Positions 34,207 to 44,185 of a stretch of DNA of 64,000 nucleotides are shown in pieces (position 1 is the first letter of the stretch; each line of letters starts with the position of its first letter). The notes under the pieces were generated by a model. The model was not told where the DNA came from, made no database searches, and saw nothing but the letters and a program-made list of their open reading frames with translations. The position numbers and the translations under genes are program-made. This stretch comes from Paraperibacillus marinus (GTDB lineage: Bacteria > Bacillota > Bacilli > Bacillales > DSM-1321): the NCBI RefSeq assembly GCF_046237605.1, contig NZ_CP143542.1:2418001-2482000 (forward strand), given 5' to 3'.

Positions 34207-36306
34207 TCATCCATTTACTTCACTTGTTATTTTTTCTTTCCATCCCTCAGCTTCTGCTTTATTTACTAAAACAAGTAATTGTTGAGAGTGAATGGGATTA
34301 GGAATCCTTAATGGTAATTTACATGCTATTTTTAGAGAGTCAACTTCTGATGGTGTAGCTATTCTTTTAATAGCAACAAATTGCTGTAAGCTATTCCAAT
34401 ATTTCGCACCCTTGTTTATAACTTCTGTCTGGGCTTCTATCCCACTGAGCATTTTTTGATCGTTTCGAGCTTGTTTAAGATTATCCTTTACTTCTCCAAC
34501 ATCAATTAAAACTTTTTCTATGTTTTTGTCTAACTTAATATTTAATCCCTTTATCTGATTCCAACAAGCTTCTTGTTTACACCATTGAGTTACATTTATT
34601 GTGCCACGAGATGGATCTGTAATAGAACTTAAAACTTCTTTAGTTATAATTTTCAGTTGATTCGTAACTGATTCTGGAACTTGTTGTTTGTTCCATATAC
34701 TTTGTAAATCTAATGTGTGTTTGGGATACTGACTTTTTATTAATTTTGCTAATAAAGCAATAGAGTAAGTTACAATATTAGCCCGATATCCCTGTTCATA
34801 CCATGGCTGCTGTGTAACAAGTTGTTCAGTGTGCTTAAACAATATGTACAAAGCCACTGATTCTTGGAAATACCGCTCATTAAAATTCTCCTCAGATACC
34901 GACCAGTTTTCGTCTACCCACTGAGCAAATTCTATAAAGTTTCTTTGAGCTCCCTTACTTACAAGATGAGGAAGCCCACGCCAGGAATTACGTGCCTTTG
35001 CAAAATCAGTCTTAGATAATAATTGATTCTTAGGGTTTTGTATTAAGAATCTATTCTTTTCAGATTTCGACATTTTCATTTGCGATTGTAAATATTGTCC
35101 CCTAGCTCTTTCATAAAACCAATGGGTATCATGCTGAGCTCCCCCAACAGCCGGTGCAAATAACCTTCGTGAAATTTGTTCCATCCTGATATGAAAAGGG
35201 TGTGTCGAAAAGAAGTCAGCGTCACTAACTTTATTTTGACTGTTAGATGAACGAGATATTTTTTGAAGCAAGTCCTGTGTTTCATTTTGATCCACATTTA
35301 TCTCTGTCAATTTCATTTGCAAAGTAATATTGCTTAAGTCGGCTTTATCTCTATGTCTTGCATTAGAAAGTGAAGCTGTAGTCTGACCACCGTTAATTAT
35401 TTGAAAATCTTTTACTTTTGTTATAAATTTCCCTTCAGGTTTTTCCGCTATTTCTACTTTAGAAGCAGTTGCAGAAACTCCATTATTAAATGCAAAAAAC
35501 ATTTTTGGTTCAGTTAATATTGTCTGCCTAATTTTTTTATTTACAGCTACTTTGGTACTCAAAAAAGAACGAACATTACCTTCTAATAACTGTGCTCCGT
35601 ATAAATCATATACATCAGCTAGTATTTCACCAGGAATAACACCTAAGTAACAACGATATTCATTAGTTTCAAACTTGTTCGTTTCTAAGCAAGGTATACC
35701 ATTGGTAGAATGTTCAGTAAAGTCTATTTCTATACTTTCTCTTCCGGATTGGGCTAAAAACACTCTGTATAGACGTTCTACATCCCATATTTGGCACTCA
35801 ATCGGTTTCTCCTCAATTTTTTTTATAGCAAAATTATCTATACGACCGCTCATGAATCTATCGGTAAAAAGCAATATACGATACTTTCGTATCCTTTGAT
35901 TTTGATTGATTAACAAATCTGTTAAATCAGCTGCTGCTGTACTAATCTCTAATTTACTTCTTAAATTGTTATGGAAAGTCTCATCAATAAAACGGATTGG
36001 CCACTCAAACATCTGCTCTGCTTCTGTACGAGTTAACGTTTTTTCTTCTTCATTTCCATTATAGTCAGTAATAATTAGATTTAAGGTATAATCAAATTCA
36101 TCCAGTGCGTATCCATCAATACGCAACTTACGGTTCCTGCGTCCAGTTCCAAGATAAAATGCATGTTCAAAGTCTGGTAGTACTTCTGTAGAAATTAAGT
36201 TATCAGCTATTATGCTAGCGAAAGCAGCACTCGAACCCTCACCGTATACTGCAGCTGTCGATCGTACATCTTCTAATAATCCTTTTCTAAATTCCCTTAC
36301 TTCCAT
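34207..36306 (-). CDS. AIPR (abortive infection phage resistance) family protein, module 1
   Basis: A 699-residue AIPR-domain protein. The core motif block includes ERNV-like LEGNVRSFLSTKVAVN (about 245-260), MFFAFNNGVSATA (about 275-287), IINGGQTTASLSNA (about 305-318) and later ERARGQYLQSQ and VTQWCKQEACW. AIPR proteins are known from abortive-infection and restriction-like operons; biochemical activity is not settled. Compared with the module 2 homologue (604 residues) it has an extra C-terminal tail of about 100 residues after the QEACW segment. ATG at 36306 behind GGGAGG. Last gene of a four-gene operon, 21 bases after the PD-(D/E)XK gene. Confidence 0.85.
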   Translation of the reverse strand: MEVREFRKGLLEDVRSTAAVYGEGSSAAFASIIADNLISTEVLPDFEHAFYLGTGRRNRKLRIDGYALDEFDYTLNLIITDYNGNEEEKTLTRTEAEQMFEWPIRFIDETFHNNLRSKLEISTAAADLTDLLINQNQRIRKYRILLFTDRFMSGRIDNFAIKKIEEKPIECQIWDVERLYRVFLAQSGRESIEIDFTEHSTNGIPCLETNKFETNEYRCYLGVIPGEILADVYDLYGAQLLEGNVRSFLSTKVAVNKKIRQTILTEPKMFFAFNNGVSATASKVEIAEKPEGKFITKVKDFQIINGGQTTASLSNARHRDKADLSNITLQMKLTEINVDQNETQDLLQKISRSSNSQNKVSDADFFSTHPFHIRMEQISRRLFAPAVGGAQHDTHWFYERARGQYLQSQMKMSKSEKNRFLIQNPKNQLLSKTDFAKARNSWRGLPHLVSKGAQRNFIEFAQWVDENWSVSEENFNERYFQESVALYILFKHTEQLVTQQPWYEQGYRANIVTYSIALLAKLIKSQYPKHTLDLQSIWNKQQVPESVTNQLKIITKEVLSSITDPSRGTINVTQWCKQEACWNQIKGLNIKLDKNIEKVLIDVGEVKDNLKQARNDQKMLSGIEAQTEVINKGAKYWNSLQQFVAIKRIATPSEVDSLKIACKLPLRIPNPIHSQQLLVLVNKAEAEGWKEKITSEVNG

Positions 36307-36327
36307 AATAATCCTCCCAGTTCCAGT

Positions 36328-37287
36328 TTATGAAACCTTCCACGGTTCTATAGCTTGTATACTTAGTTGATACTTTACTGCAACTACTTGGACAGCTACA
36401 TTATCCTTTACTAACCTAGGGAATTGCTCATCGACTCGGAACTTTTTAAAGCCATCAAAGCGATAATAATGCTTCTCATACTCAGGCAAATCTATATAGC
36501 CAAAACTAATTAGTTTTTCATTTAATAATGCCAGAGCAGAAATACTCCTTTTCATACTTTCCCTTAGTTCGTTTACTTTTCCATTTAAAGTAAATCCTAC
36601 AGGATCATGAACTACAGTTTTATCCAGATAAAACAATATTAATTCACCTGGGGAATTTATATCAAGTTGTTCTAGAGAAGAAATTGTAACTGTCTTAGCA
36701 CCTATACTTACTGTCTTTACCTCGTGCCATCCATAAGAATACAAAAAATCCTGATCTGCACCTTCAATTCCTTGCCAGCCGCTAACAGCTTCTAATGCTG
36801 GCATACCATTTAAAATTACTTGGTGTAAAAAAAGAATTTCTCCCAGTAATCCCTTTTGCATTGCGACACTAAGGAGACCTGAAGGCTGGACCTCCATTAA
36901 TTTAGCCCATTGACTATAACGGTTTAGAACATACTCGAGCCCATACATGTTATTCCTCTGATTTCTTGAAGATTCTATTAGGTCTAAACATAGACGAATA
37001 TAGACATCTTCCTGTTCGACTCTTATCAGACGAAAAGAGATAGCCCATGTACTATCCGAACGTTTCCCTTTAGAAACTATTATCGATTTTGATGAAAAAA
37101 AATTGGTAACCGGTTCATAATTAGTAATAAGTAATAGAGATTTTTGATTCATATTTTCGTAGCCAATATTCCACTCTAGAGGATGTGCTGCATCAATTCT
37201 CATATAACCATTAGTATATATATTGAGGGTATTCCATTTTTCTAAAAGAGATTCATTAGTATGCATCATCATCATCCTCTTCATCAT
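36328..37287 (-). CDS. PD-(D/E)XK motif protein (DUF4420-like), module 1
   Basis: About 312 to 319 residues. Putative nuclease core: KGLLGEILFL (helix with Glu), then GADQDFLY and WHEVKTVSI, i.e. E, D and E-x-K in the order of PD-(D/E)XK enzymes. The gene overlaps the end of the Z1 gene in a GAT-repeat stretch; of the eight possible N-terminal Met codons, ATG at 37269 or 37266 lies best behind AGAGG. Homologous in layout to 46003-47028 of module 2. Likely the DNA-cleaving subunit of the system; not shown. Confidence 0.72.
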   Translation of the reverse strand: MMKRMMMMHTNESLLEKWNTLNIYTNGYMRIDAAHPLEWNIGYENMNQKSLLLITNYEPVTNFFSSKSIIVSKGKRSDSTWAISFRLIRVEQEDVYIRLCLDLIESSRNQRNNMYGLEYVLNRYSQWAKLMEVQPSGLLSVAMQKGLLGEILFLHQVILNGMPALEAVSGWQGIEGADQDFLYSYGWHEVKTVSIGAKTVTISSLEQLDINSPGELILFYLDKTVVHDPVGFTLNGKVNELRESMKRSISALALLNEKLISFGYIDLPEYEKHYYRFDGFKKFRVDEQFPRLVKDNVAVQVVAVKYQLSIQAIEPWKVS

Positions 37288-39976
37288 CTGGATCCATCCA
37301 GTTACGAAGTTCTATTTGGTTAACAACATAATTAGCTGTTTGGACCTCTCCATCACCGGGTAAACCAATACCAAGTGCAAATAGGACGTCAGGAATTTTT
37401 GGATTATGGTTTTCTCCCTGTTGACTTTCAATTATATGCATCATTAATATAGGTTGTCGGTTTATTGTTAAATAGGCACTATCAGGAATATTATTTTTTC
37501 CAGGATTAGCTTTTTTAAATGCTTTTTCAGCTAATTTGATTTCCTCTTTTTTTAACCCGGCTTTAGTGGATCCACCGGAGCCAACTCGAACCTTTGTACC
37601 TGACACTTTAATCATTCCATCAGATTCTGTAATAATCCTTTTCTCCATATTAACAGTAATAATTCCATTTTTCCCTTCAATATCGTAAGCTTTGCCTAAG
37701 CCATTAGGTATGAAAACATCCCATTTAGAGAATTGTCCATTTTTGTCAATAAATTCAGCAAGAGCTCTACTCTGAAAAGCTAAATGCCATGGATGTGTAT
37801 CAAAACTAAGCAATAAATCTACAATTAGGTTTTTATTAATACCTGACCACATTTGACCATTTTGCTCTATTTCTTTTTTGACACCTGCTGAATCCAGATT
37901 AGCAATAAACTTCTTGAAAGCACGTTCATTTGATTCCAACACATCCGGTTTAGACTTTAGGCGAGGTGTCTCAAGCAATTTTCCTGTCACCTGAATAGGT
38001 CTGCTGACACGAGTGCCAGACCGCATTTTATTCCGGGCAGTAACAATAAGGGAACTTGGATCCTGCCTTACCTTTAATCCGAAATCTCTAGGCGTTAACT
38101 TTAATCGATTCATTTTACTTATTTCTCTTTTTAGTTCATTTGAAGCTTCTGTAATAAATCCATACCAATCAATTGCATCCTTTGCCATCCAAATTTTGAA
38201 TAGATCATCGTAATTTGGACGATAACCAAACCATCTACCCATTTGTAATAATGTATCGTACATTTGGGAATTGCGGTAGAAATAGCTTACACATAATCCT
38301 TCTAGGGTAAGACCTCTGGAAAGACTTATTCCTCCTATAGCTATCACACGAAAGCCTTTTTCTTTATGCGCGTAATAATCTAGACTGGCTGCTCCTGTTT
38401 TTTGATTGACTGCTCGTGCTTCAATAGGAGCTATAGCTTTATATAAATATTTTTGCTGTAACCTGATCCAGGTGATGCCTGTTTTGCTTGTTAACTCATG
38501 CTTATCCCAAACCTGCTTTAAAAACCTTAAGGATCTAATTTCCATTGCTTTCTCCACGCTCAACGCACAATAATTTCTAGCATCTGACTGTACTTGGTTA
38601 AGCCATGTTATAATTTGATTTTTTATTTCTACCTGTACGTCTGTAAAGCGACTAACATTAATTAACATAGAACGATGATCAGTTACATCGCCCCGAGAAT
38701 CTCTTATAGCATTTACTAGCAGAAAATAACCTAAAGATTCATATAAATTTTCTGGTAAATCATCTACCACAAGATCTTTCTTGTGCTTAAATGGAAAGAA
38801 ACTATCAATTTCCTCTGAATCAATTTCTACTAAGCAATCTTTATATTTTGGCGGATCTCCAAATATACCATCTGCACCAATATAATTAGTAGGAGGAGAT
38901 AAAACATAAATAAAATCTCTTGGAAATAAGTCATCCCCAACCATATCATTATCAGTTTCTGGATTTATAAATATATTAGCGAACGGCGTTGCAGTAATAC
39001 CAACATACGATGCTCGATAAAATTTACTCAATATTGAGCGAATACCTGCATTAATTGCGGTTGGGTCCTGATCCTCTTTTTTAGTATTCACTGACGCATT
39101 ATCTGCTTCATCATCAATTAATAATAGAGGCAAATCAATCATACCGTTATTATCTGCATTGTTAGAAATAAGCCAGTTTTCTAAGTTTCTTAGAACGGAT
39201 TTGTTTTTCTTTACCACAAATAAAGCAGGTTCCGTTATGTTTCTTAATGTTAAGTCATTGCTATTTAAAACTGTGGAACTAAAATCTGAAATTACACTTG
39301 TAAAGGCTGAAATCCTCTTAGTAGCGTCTATTTTTCCTACTCCGTCAAATATATTCCTTACTTCTTGGTTTCCTTTAAGCCTTAATAAATTTTTGCTTAG
39401 CCTTCCAGCGAATTCTTTATCTAAGCGTTCTTGAGTCTGCATTCGTAAATTTTCCATCATACCCGCTAGAACAATTATTACTTTATATCCTGTATCCGCA
39501 GCTTTATTACAGATAGCAGTATAATTCGCTGTTTTTCCGGACTGAACGTCACCCAACACCAGTCCCCTGCGCTGCCATGGATTATTATTTTGTGGATCCC
39601 CAAGCAAATCCATAATTTCAGTTGACACTTGGTCTAGATTGGAGGTAACACGGGTATTCCAACCTTTTACATCCTCTAAAAATCGCCTATAACGATTCCA
39701 ATAATAAAAATCGAGTTCAGCTCTTCTGCTCGGAAGCCATGATTGGTGGTCACTATTTTCATCATAAACATACACTCCGACATCCATTGTAATCATTAAA
39801 GCAGCCTTTAAATTCTTTTTAACTTGACTGAACTCTTCATCAGAAATCGGCATTGCCATACGAAGCAAATTAGCTTCGTTTAAAAACTCTTCTTCACTTG
39901 GAGGATTTAAAGGAAATTTAGTATTCAACGCCACCGTGATGAAACGTTCTAGCAAAATTGCATTTTGACTTAACAT
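37256..39976 (-). CDS. Z1-domain helicase-like ATPase, module 1
   Basis: A 906-residue protein of the Z1 family, an SF2-like ATPase. Walker A is GDVQSGKTANY (about 142-152), Walker B IDDEADNAS (about 287-295); GGISLSRGLTLEG and QMGRWFGYR are the later helicase-type motifs (about 550-585). The C-terminus ends in a very acidic DPDDEEDDDDAY tail whose codons form the ATG-rich start of the next gene. It lies 11 bases after the GHKL ATPase gene. Z1 proteins are known from operons with MORC-like ATPases, cytosine methylases and Vsr. Presumed motor of a DNA-targeting complex. Confidence 0.85.
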   Translation of the reverse strand: MLSQNAILLERFITVALNTKFPLNPPSEEEFLNEANLLRMAMPISDEEFSQVKKNLKAALMITMDVGVYVYDENSDHQSWLPSRRAELDFYYWNRYRRFLEDVKGWNTRVTSNLDQVSTEIMDLLGDPQNNNPWQRRGLVLGDVQSGKTANYTAICNKAADTGYKVIIVLAGMMENLRMQTQERLDKEFAGRLSKNLLRLKGNQEVRNIFDGVGKIDATKRISAFTSVISDFSSTVLNSNDLTLRNITEPALFVVKKNKSVLRNLENWLISNNADNNGMIDLPLLLIDDEADNASVNTKKEDQDPTAINAGIRSILSKFYRASYVGITATPFANIFINPETDNDMVGDDLFPRDFIYVLSPPTNYIGADGIFGDPPKYKDCLVEIDSEEIDSFFPFKHKKDLVVDDLPENLYESLGYFLLVNAIRDSRGDVTDHRSMLINVSRFTDVQVEIKNQIITWLNQVQSDARNYCALSVEKAMEIRSLRFLKQVWDKHELTSKTGITWIRLQQKYLYKAIAPIEARAVNQKTGAASLDYYAHKEKGFRVIAIGGISLSRGLTLEGLCVSYFYRNSQMYDTLLQMGRWFGYRPNYDDLFKIWMAKDAIDWYGFITEASNELKREISKMNRLKLTPRDFGLKVRQDPSSLIVTARNKMRSGTRVSRPIQVTGKLLETPRLKSKPDVLESNERAFKKFIANLDSAGVKKEIEQNGQMWSGINKNLIVDLLLSFDTHPWHLAFQSRALAEFIDKNGQFSKWDVFIPNGLGKAYDIEGKNGIITVNMEKRIITESDGMIKVSGTKVRVGSGGSTKAGLKKEEIKLAEKAFKKANPGKNNIPDSAYLTINRQPILMMHIIESQQGENHNPKIPDVLFALGIGLPGDGEVQTANYVVNQIELRNWMDPDDEEDDDDAY

Positions 39977-39987
39977 TAAAAAGCCTC

Positions 39988-41430
39988 CTAATTAATCTGT
40001 GTAAACAATTCCGGGTGTTGATCAAATGGCTCCGTAACAGATAACCTTCTTAACATTTCATCCTTCTCATCTTCACTCTTACACCCCGAAATTAATTGTC
40101 TTAGTAACCCCATAAGCTCTAATTTTGAAATTTCATTCTCGTTAACTATTTGTTCATCACTTGTCAAATCTACATATAATTGATTCAAAGGTAAACTTTG
40201 CTCAATTGATTTTAGTAAATTTTCAACCAATCTTATTTCTGAAAAATTCGTGGTACTCAGGGCCTTAAGAAGAGGGTGATCACGATTTATTTCATATACA
40301 ATACCTCCTTGTCTAGTACGAAGACGTTTCCAAATATGTACTCTTAAGTCATCGGTCTCTTTTTTCCCTCTATATGTCCATGTTCGTTTACTATTTTGTC
40401 CTAACTTTTCTATAATTGATGCTACATTTCTTTTTACAATTTCAGGTGGTACTGCCATGGACTTTTTTATATCAAGAGTCCATAGTGGATCTAAAGAGTT
40501 AGGAATATCTATTTGAACTCTAGCTAATTTGGTAAGATCCCCTTGGCGCATCATCCTAAACCAGGTCCCCCACACAAGAAGTCTTTTATTCCGATAAACA
40601 TAGAATCCTTGTTGTTTTCTAATACCCTCTTTTCCACCTAGTTGATTTATCTCATCTAGGTTTAACTGAGACAGATGGGGTAATATAAAAGGCCGAACTA
40701 ATATTTTTTGACCATCAATATTTATTATTTCATCATCCATCATTCTTGTACTTTTTTCTGTTAAAAAAGGGTCAATAGCTTTCACTGAACTACCATTTAT
40801 ATTCATCTCGACGCTTGATAATCCAGGCTCCCCTTTAATATACCTATGGAAAACTAGAGATAAGTGTTCACGGACTTTATCCATATATCTTCCCATACTT
40901 GTATCAAAATTTATTTCGCCCATTTTCATTCGATCCAGTTCCTGCCATATAACTAAAGTGCCAGAATTATACTCACAAAGTTGATGAAATTCAGGTAAAT
41001 TATTTAAATCTTTTTCTTTTAATAGTTTTAGCGACCATTTGCCAGTCTTAGTGACATAATCTAAATCCCATTGAGCTCCTATTATTTGATTTTCTTTCTT
41101 AGTTATTACAGTTAGTTTTCTACATTGAGACATAGATGCTGTTTTCAACCCTAAACCAAATCGTCCTAAATCATTAGATTCTCTTTCTTTTAACGGATTA
41201 CTACTTCCATAGCGCATTGCCTCTATTAATACACTCTTTGTCATTCCAATTCCATTATCTAATATTGAAATATAAGGATTATTTATTGGAAAAAAATTTA
41301 TATCTACCCTACTTGCTTTTGCCGCAACACTATTATCGATTATATCGGCAATCGCAGTTTCAATTGAATAACCAATAGCACGGGTAGCTTCCATCAATAC
41401 TGGTGCATACGGCGGGATGTTTATATCCAT
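39988..41430 (-). CDS. GHKL/MORC-like ATPase, module 1
   Basis: A 480-residue protein with an N-terminal GHKL (gyrase, Hsp90, histidine kinase, MutL) ATP fold. Visible: N box ETAIADIIDNSVAAKASRVD (about 22-41), G1 ILDNGIGMT (about 56-64) and G2 LGRFGLGLKTAS (about 90-101). An S5-like transducer region follows, then an acidic helical C-terminus. ATG at 41430 follows AGGAG; an in-frame GTG/ATG further upstream has no site. First gene of the module 1 operon. ATP-driven dimer clamp closing on DNA is inferred from MORC and MutL relatives. Confidence 0.82.
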   Translation of the reverse strand: MDINIPPYAPVLMEATRAIGYSIETAIADIIDNSVAAKASRVDINFFPINNPYISILDNGIGMTKSVLIEAMRYGSSNPLKERESNDLGRFGLGLKTASMSQCRKLTVITKKENQIIGAQWDLDYVTKTGKWSLKLLKEKDLNNLPEFHQLCEYNSGTLVIWQELDRMKMGEINFDTSMGRYMDKVREHLSLVFHRYIKGEPGLSSVEMNINGSSVKAIDPFLTEKSTRMMDDEIINIDGQKILVRPFILPHLSQLNLDEINQLGGKEGIRKQQGFYVYRNKRLLVWGTWFRMMRQGDLTKLARVQIDIPNSLDPLWTLDIKKSMAVPPEIVKRNVASIIEKLGQNSKRTWTYRGKKETDDLRVHIWKRLRTRQGGIVYEINRDHPLLKALSTTNFSEIRLVENLLKSIEQSLPLNQLYVDLTSDEQIVNENEISKLELMGLLRQLISGCKSEDEKDEMLRRLSVTEPFDQHPELFTQIN

Positions 41431-41722
41431 AACTGATCTCCTTTGACCTTGCATAAATTATTTCAAAAATTAATAAATTGCACTTTCATTTACGGTTAAC
41501 TGAATCAATTTTTTCAAGATTCAGTTATATTTTTTCACTAATATATTTATCGGTAATTACTTAGCAAACTTCTACTCAATAAAAGAACAATTCCATAGAT
41601 AAAGTATTAGAAGCTTTAAATCTATTTTTCTTTATATTCTATACTAAACAACCAATATTTACAGTATTTGTAACGACAGTTCCTAAATTATGTTTTATTC
41701 AGTATTTTTAAACAAAAAAACC

Positions 41723-41766
41723 ATCATAAAAATCCATTGTTTCACAAAGTGATTTTTATAATGATT
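41723..41766 (-). terminator. Terminator of the Dcm gene
   Basis: ATCATTATAAAAATC paired with GATTTTTATGAT, followed on the minus strand by TTTTTTTG. It separates the methyltransferase from the module 1 operon, whose promoter must lie in 41431-41720. Nothing else is seen in that gap. Confidence 0.7.
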
Positions 41767-41777
41767 TATTTTAATAT

Positions 41778-43502
41778 TTACACTTTTATAATTACTTCAC
41801 TATAGAAAAGATCTTTTAATTTCTGTTCAGGTCTACTTCCTAAATTTTCCAGCAAACTTTCAGCTACGGCCCTGGCCAGGAGCGGAGGAACTGCGTTGCC
41901 AATTTGCTGATACTGGGAATCCTTTGGGCCGAAGAATTTATAAGAGTCCTGAAAAGATTGGAGTCTTGCTGCTTCTCTAATACTAATAGCTCTATCTTTT
42001 ATTGGATGAATCCACATAGATTTTCGCACATTTAATACAGTTCCTGAGGGCTCCTCGTAAGAAAGCCGCTTGTATACTGTATTCTGGGTCCTAGAATGGT
42101 CAGCATAACTATCTTTAAGACTTTCATCCAAGTTATGAAAATTTTGTCCTTCTTTTAGAGCTTTAAATCTTTTTAATGCAAGCTCTCTCGTTTCTGTTCT
42201 AACATGATTATATAGTTTATTATTCTTATTGTTATTTAAATATTCATTTAATCTGCTTTGTTTTAGTGGGCGAGTTAATCCTCTGTCCATCTCATCATCT
42301 TCGACATGTGTGCTGGGTTGCAGTTCTTCTATATCCTTTATTGCTTCTTTTATTTTTATATACTTATCTTGTGACAAAATTGGGCTGGGAGAGTAGACCT
42401 TTTCAGCTTTTAAGTATTCTTTATGAACACCAATTAGAATTAATCTCTTTCTCTCCTGCGGAACACCAAATTGCGCAGCATTAAAGATTTGATTATCATC
42501 ATTAAATTCATAATTTAAATCCTTTAATTTTCTCTTGATATAAGAAAAAACATTAAATGATTTAAGACTTACAGACAGACCCTCTTCACTAGATATTAAA
42601 CTATATAGTTTAACATTATATTTAATAATCTCATTTATTTTTGAGATTATTTTTTGCACAGTCAATATCTCTTCTAATAGATAATTAATCTCTACTATCT
42701 GATCTTTTCCATCATTAAAAGCTAACTTAAATAACGATAATAATTCTTTCCATTTATATTCATACTCTGGATTCCAATATGCCAAATGAGCTTTAATCCA
42801 ATTATCTTGATTAAACAAGTTACTAAAAAAGTTGATGTTATTTTGTTTTCTTATAAATTCAGTATATTGTTTTTTATCTTCTTTTTTCCCATGGCGTAAT
42901 AGGGCATTTAACTTAGTGAATAAATCATCTCCTAGAAGATAAGAGCTTAAATCTAATTGCTTATCAACTGCCTCTTCTAGAAAAGTTCTTAAAACATTTG
43001 AAAAGGAAGTATTAGCACCTATAACAATTTTTTCTTCTTTAGGCTCGATTCCCAGTGTGGCTAATTCCTCTTCATCTTGGAAGCTTAAATAAAATTTGTG
43101 TTTATCAGAATCCATAGTTCTTACATTTTCCATTACAAAAGCTTTTGGCCTGATTTCTTCAATTGCCCTCAAATATTCTTTAACTAATTGGTTATTAGAT
43201 GATATAAGTGAATTTTTTTGTCTATTAGCATTAGAAAATCCTTGACATGGCGGACCGCCAATTATTACATCAATTTCTTCAAAGAGATCCTTTAATTTAC
43301 CATTATCATCTTTATATTGAATAGCTGCTACATCTTCAAAATATGTAATATTACTATTCTTATGATTCTCTTGAAACGTTGCACGAGCATATTTATTTAT
43401 TTCAACTACGATAGTGGATTCAAATTTTCCGGTCTGTTCAAAACCATTGCTTAATCCGCCTGCTCCAGCAAAAAGATCCATTACCTTAAATTTTTCTGTC
43501 AT
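41778..43502 (-). CDS. C5-cytosine DNA methyltransferase
   Basis: A 574-residue Dcm-type enzyme. Motif I DLFAGAGGLSNG (about 9-20), motif IV with the catalytic cysteine GGPPCQGFSNANRQ (about 82-95), ENV motif VI FVMENVRT (about 122-129), motif VIII QFGVPQERKRLILIG (about 345-359) and motif X QQIGNAVPPLLARAVAE (about 530-546) are all present. The segment between VI and VIII is some 200 residues longer than in minimal enzymes. ATG at 43502 follows GAGGTG. Divergent Vsr gene starts 177 bases away, and two GHKL-Z1 modules flank the pair, so it most likely marks self DNA for that system. Confidence 0.92.
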   Translation of the reverse strand: MTEKFKVMDLFAGAGGLSNGFEQTGKFESTIVVEINKYARATFQENHKNSNITYFEDVAAIQYKDDNGKLKDLFEEIDVIIGGPPCQGFSNANRQKNSLISSNNQLVKEYLRAIEEIRPKAFVMENVRTMDSDKHKFYLSFQDEEELATLGIEPKEEKIVIGANTSFSNVLRTFLEEAVDKQLDLSSYLLGDDLFTKLNALLRHGKKEDKKQYTEFIRKQNNINFFSNLFNQDNWIKAHLAYWNPEYEYKWKELLSLFKLAFNDGKDQIVEINYLLEEILTVQKIISKINEIIKYNVKLYSLISSEEGLSVSLKSFNVFSYIKRKLKDLNYEFNDDNQIFNAAQFGVPQERKRLILIGVHKEYLKAEKVYSPSPILSQDKYIKIKEAIKDIEELQPSTHVEDDEMDRGLTRPLKQSRLNEYLNNNKNNKLYNHVRTETRELALKRFKALKEGQNFHNLDESLKDSYADHSRTQNTVYKRLSYEEPSGTVLNVRKSMWIHPIKDRAISIREAARLQSFQDSYKFFGPKDSQYQQIGNAVPPLLARAVAESLLENLGSRPEQKLKDLFYSEVIIKV

Positions 43503-43678
43503 AATCCTCACCTCTATAGGAAATTATAAAAAAGCCTTCCCAAAGAAAGGATCTTTCTATATTATCTTAATACAAAACATACGTTCTCACAAATCTAATA
43601 GGTTTATAAACATACATATTGAATCATATAATTTTAATCGCTTTTACTCAAGAGTTTGATAAAAAAAGTGTTATTTTT

Positions 43679-44143
43679 ATGAATAAGGGTACAATTTCTT
43701 ATAAAGTACTCCCAGGATGTGATCTATTGTCTGACAATCTTACTAAAGAACAGCGCACAAAAAACATGAAAGCAATCAAATCACAGTCCAATTTAGAGAA
43801 CAGAGTAACTAAGGCACTTTGGAAAAGAGACATCAGGTTAAGGAAAAATTCCAAAATGTTTGGCCGTCCTGATATCTCAATTAAAAAGTACAAAATTGTT
43901 ATTTTCATCGATTCCTGCTTCTGGCATAGCTGCCCTCTCCATGGTAATATGCCTAAATCAAATCAGGAATATTGGATAAAGAAGCTGCAGCGTAACAAGG
44001 ATAGAGATCAGGAAGTAAACGGTTATTACCATGAAAGAGGCTGGAACATTCTGCGTATATGGGAGCATGAGTTTAAGCAGGATTTTAACGCTGCGATAGA
44101 TGCAATAGAAACTTTTATTATTCAATATAAGAAACAGAAATAA
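43679..44143 (+). CDS. vsr: Very short patch repair endonuclease Vsr
   Basis: A Vsr-type nickase of 155 residues from ATG 43679 (or about 139 from TTG 43727, which is nearer to the usual family start LSDNLTKEQRTKNM and follows AGGATG). Conserved segments: MKAIKSQSNLE (near residue 30), GRPDISIKKYKIVIFIDSCF with the catalytic Asp, FWHSCPLHG zinc-ligand region and GWNILRIWEHE. It cuts beside T:G mismatches arising by deamination of 5-methylcytosine made by the divergent Dcm. It is the only plus-strand gene of the island. Confidence 0.92.
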   Translation: MNKGTISYKVLPGCDLLSDNLTKEQRTKNMKAIKSQSNLENRVTKALWKRDIRLRKNSKMFGRPDISIKKYKIVIFIDSCFWHSCPLHGNMPKSNQEYWIKKLQRNKDRDQEVNGYYHERGWNILRIWEHEFKQDFNAAIDAIETFIIQYKKQK

Positions 44144-44185
44144 AAATCCTGGTCCTGTTCAGTACAAACAGGACCCAGGATTTTT
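44144..44185. terminator. Bidirectional terminator between vsr and AIPR 2
   Basis: AATCCTGG-TCCTGTT pairs with AACAGGACCCAGGATT (one bulge), with A-run and T-run flanks, between two convergent genes. Confidence 0.8.
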
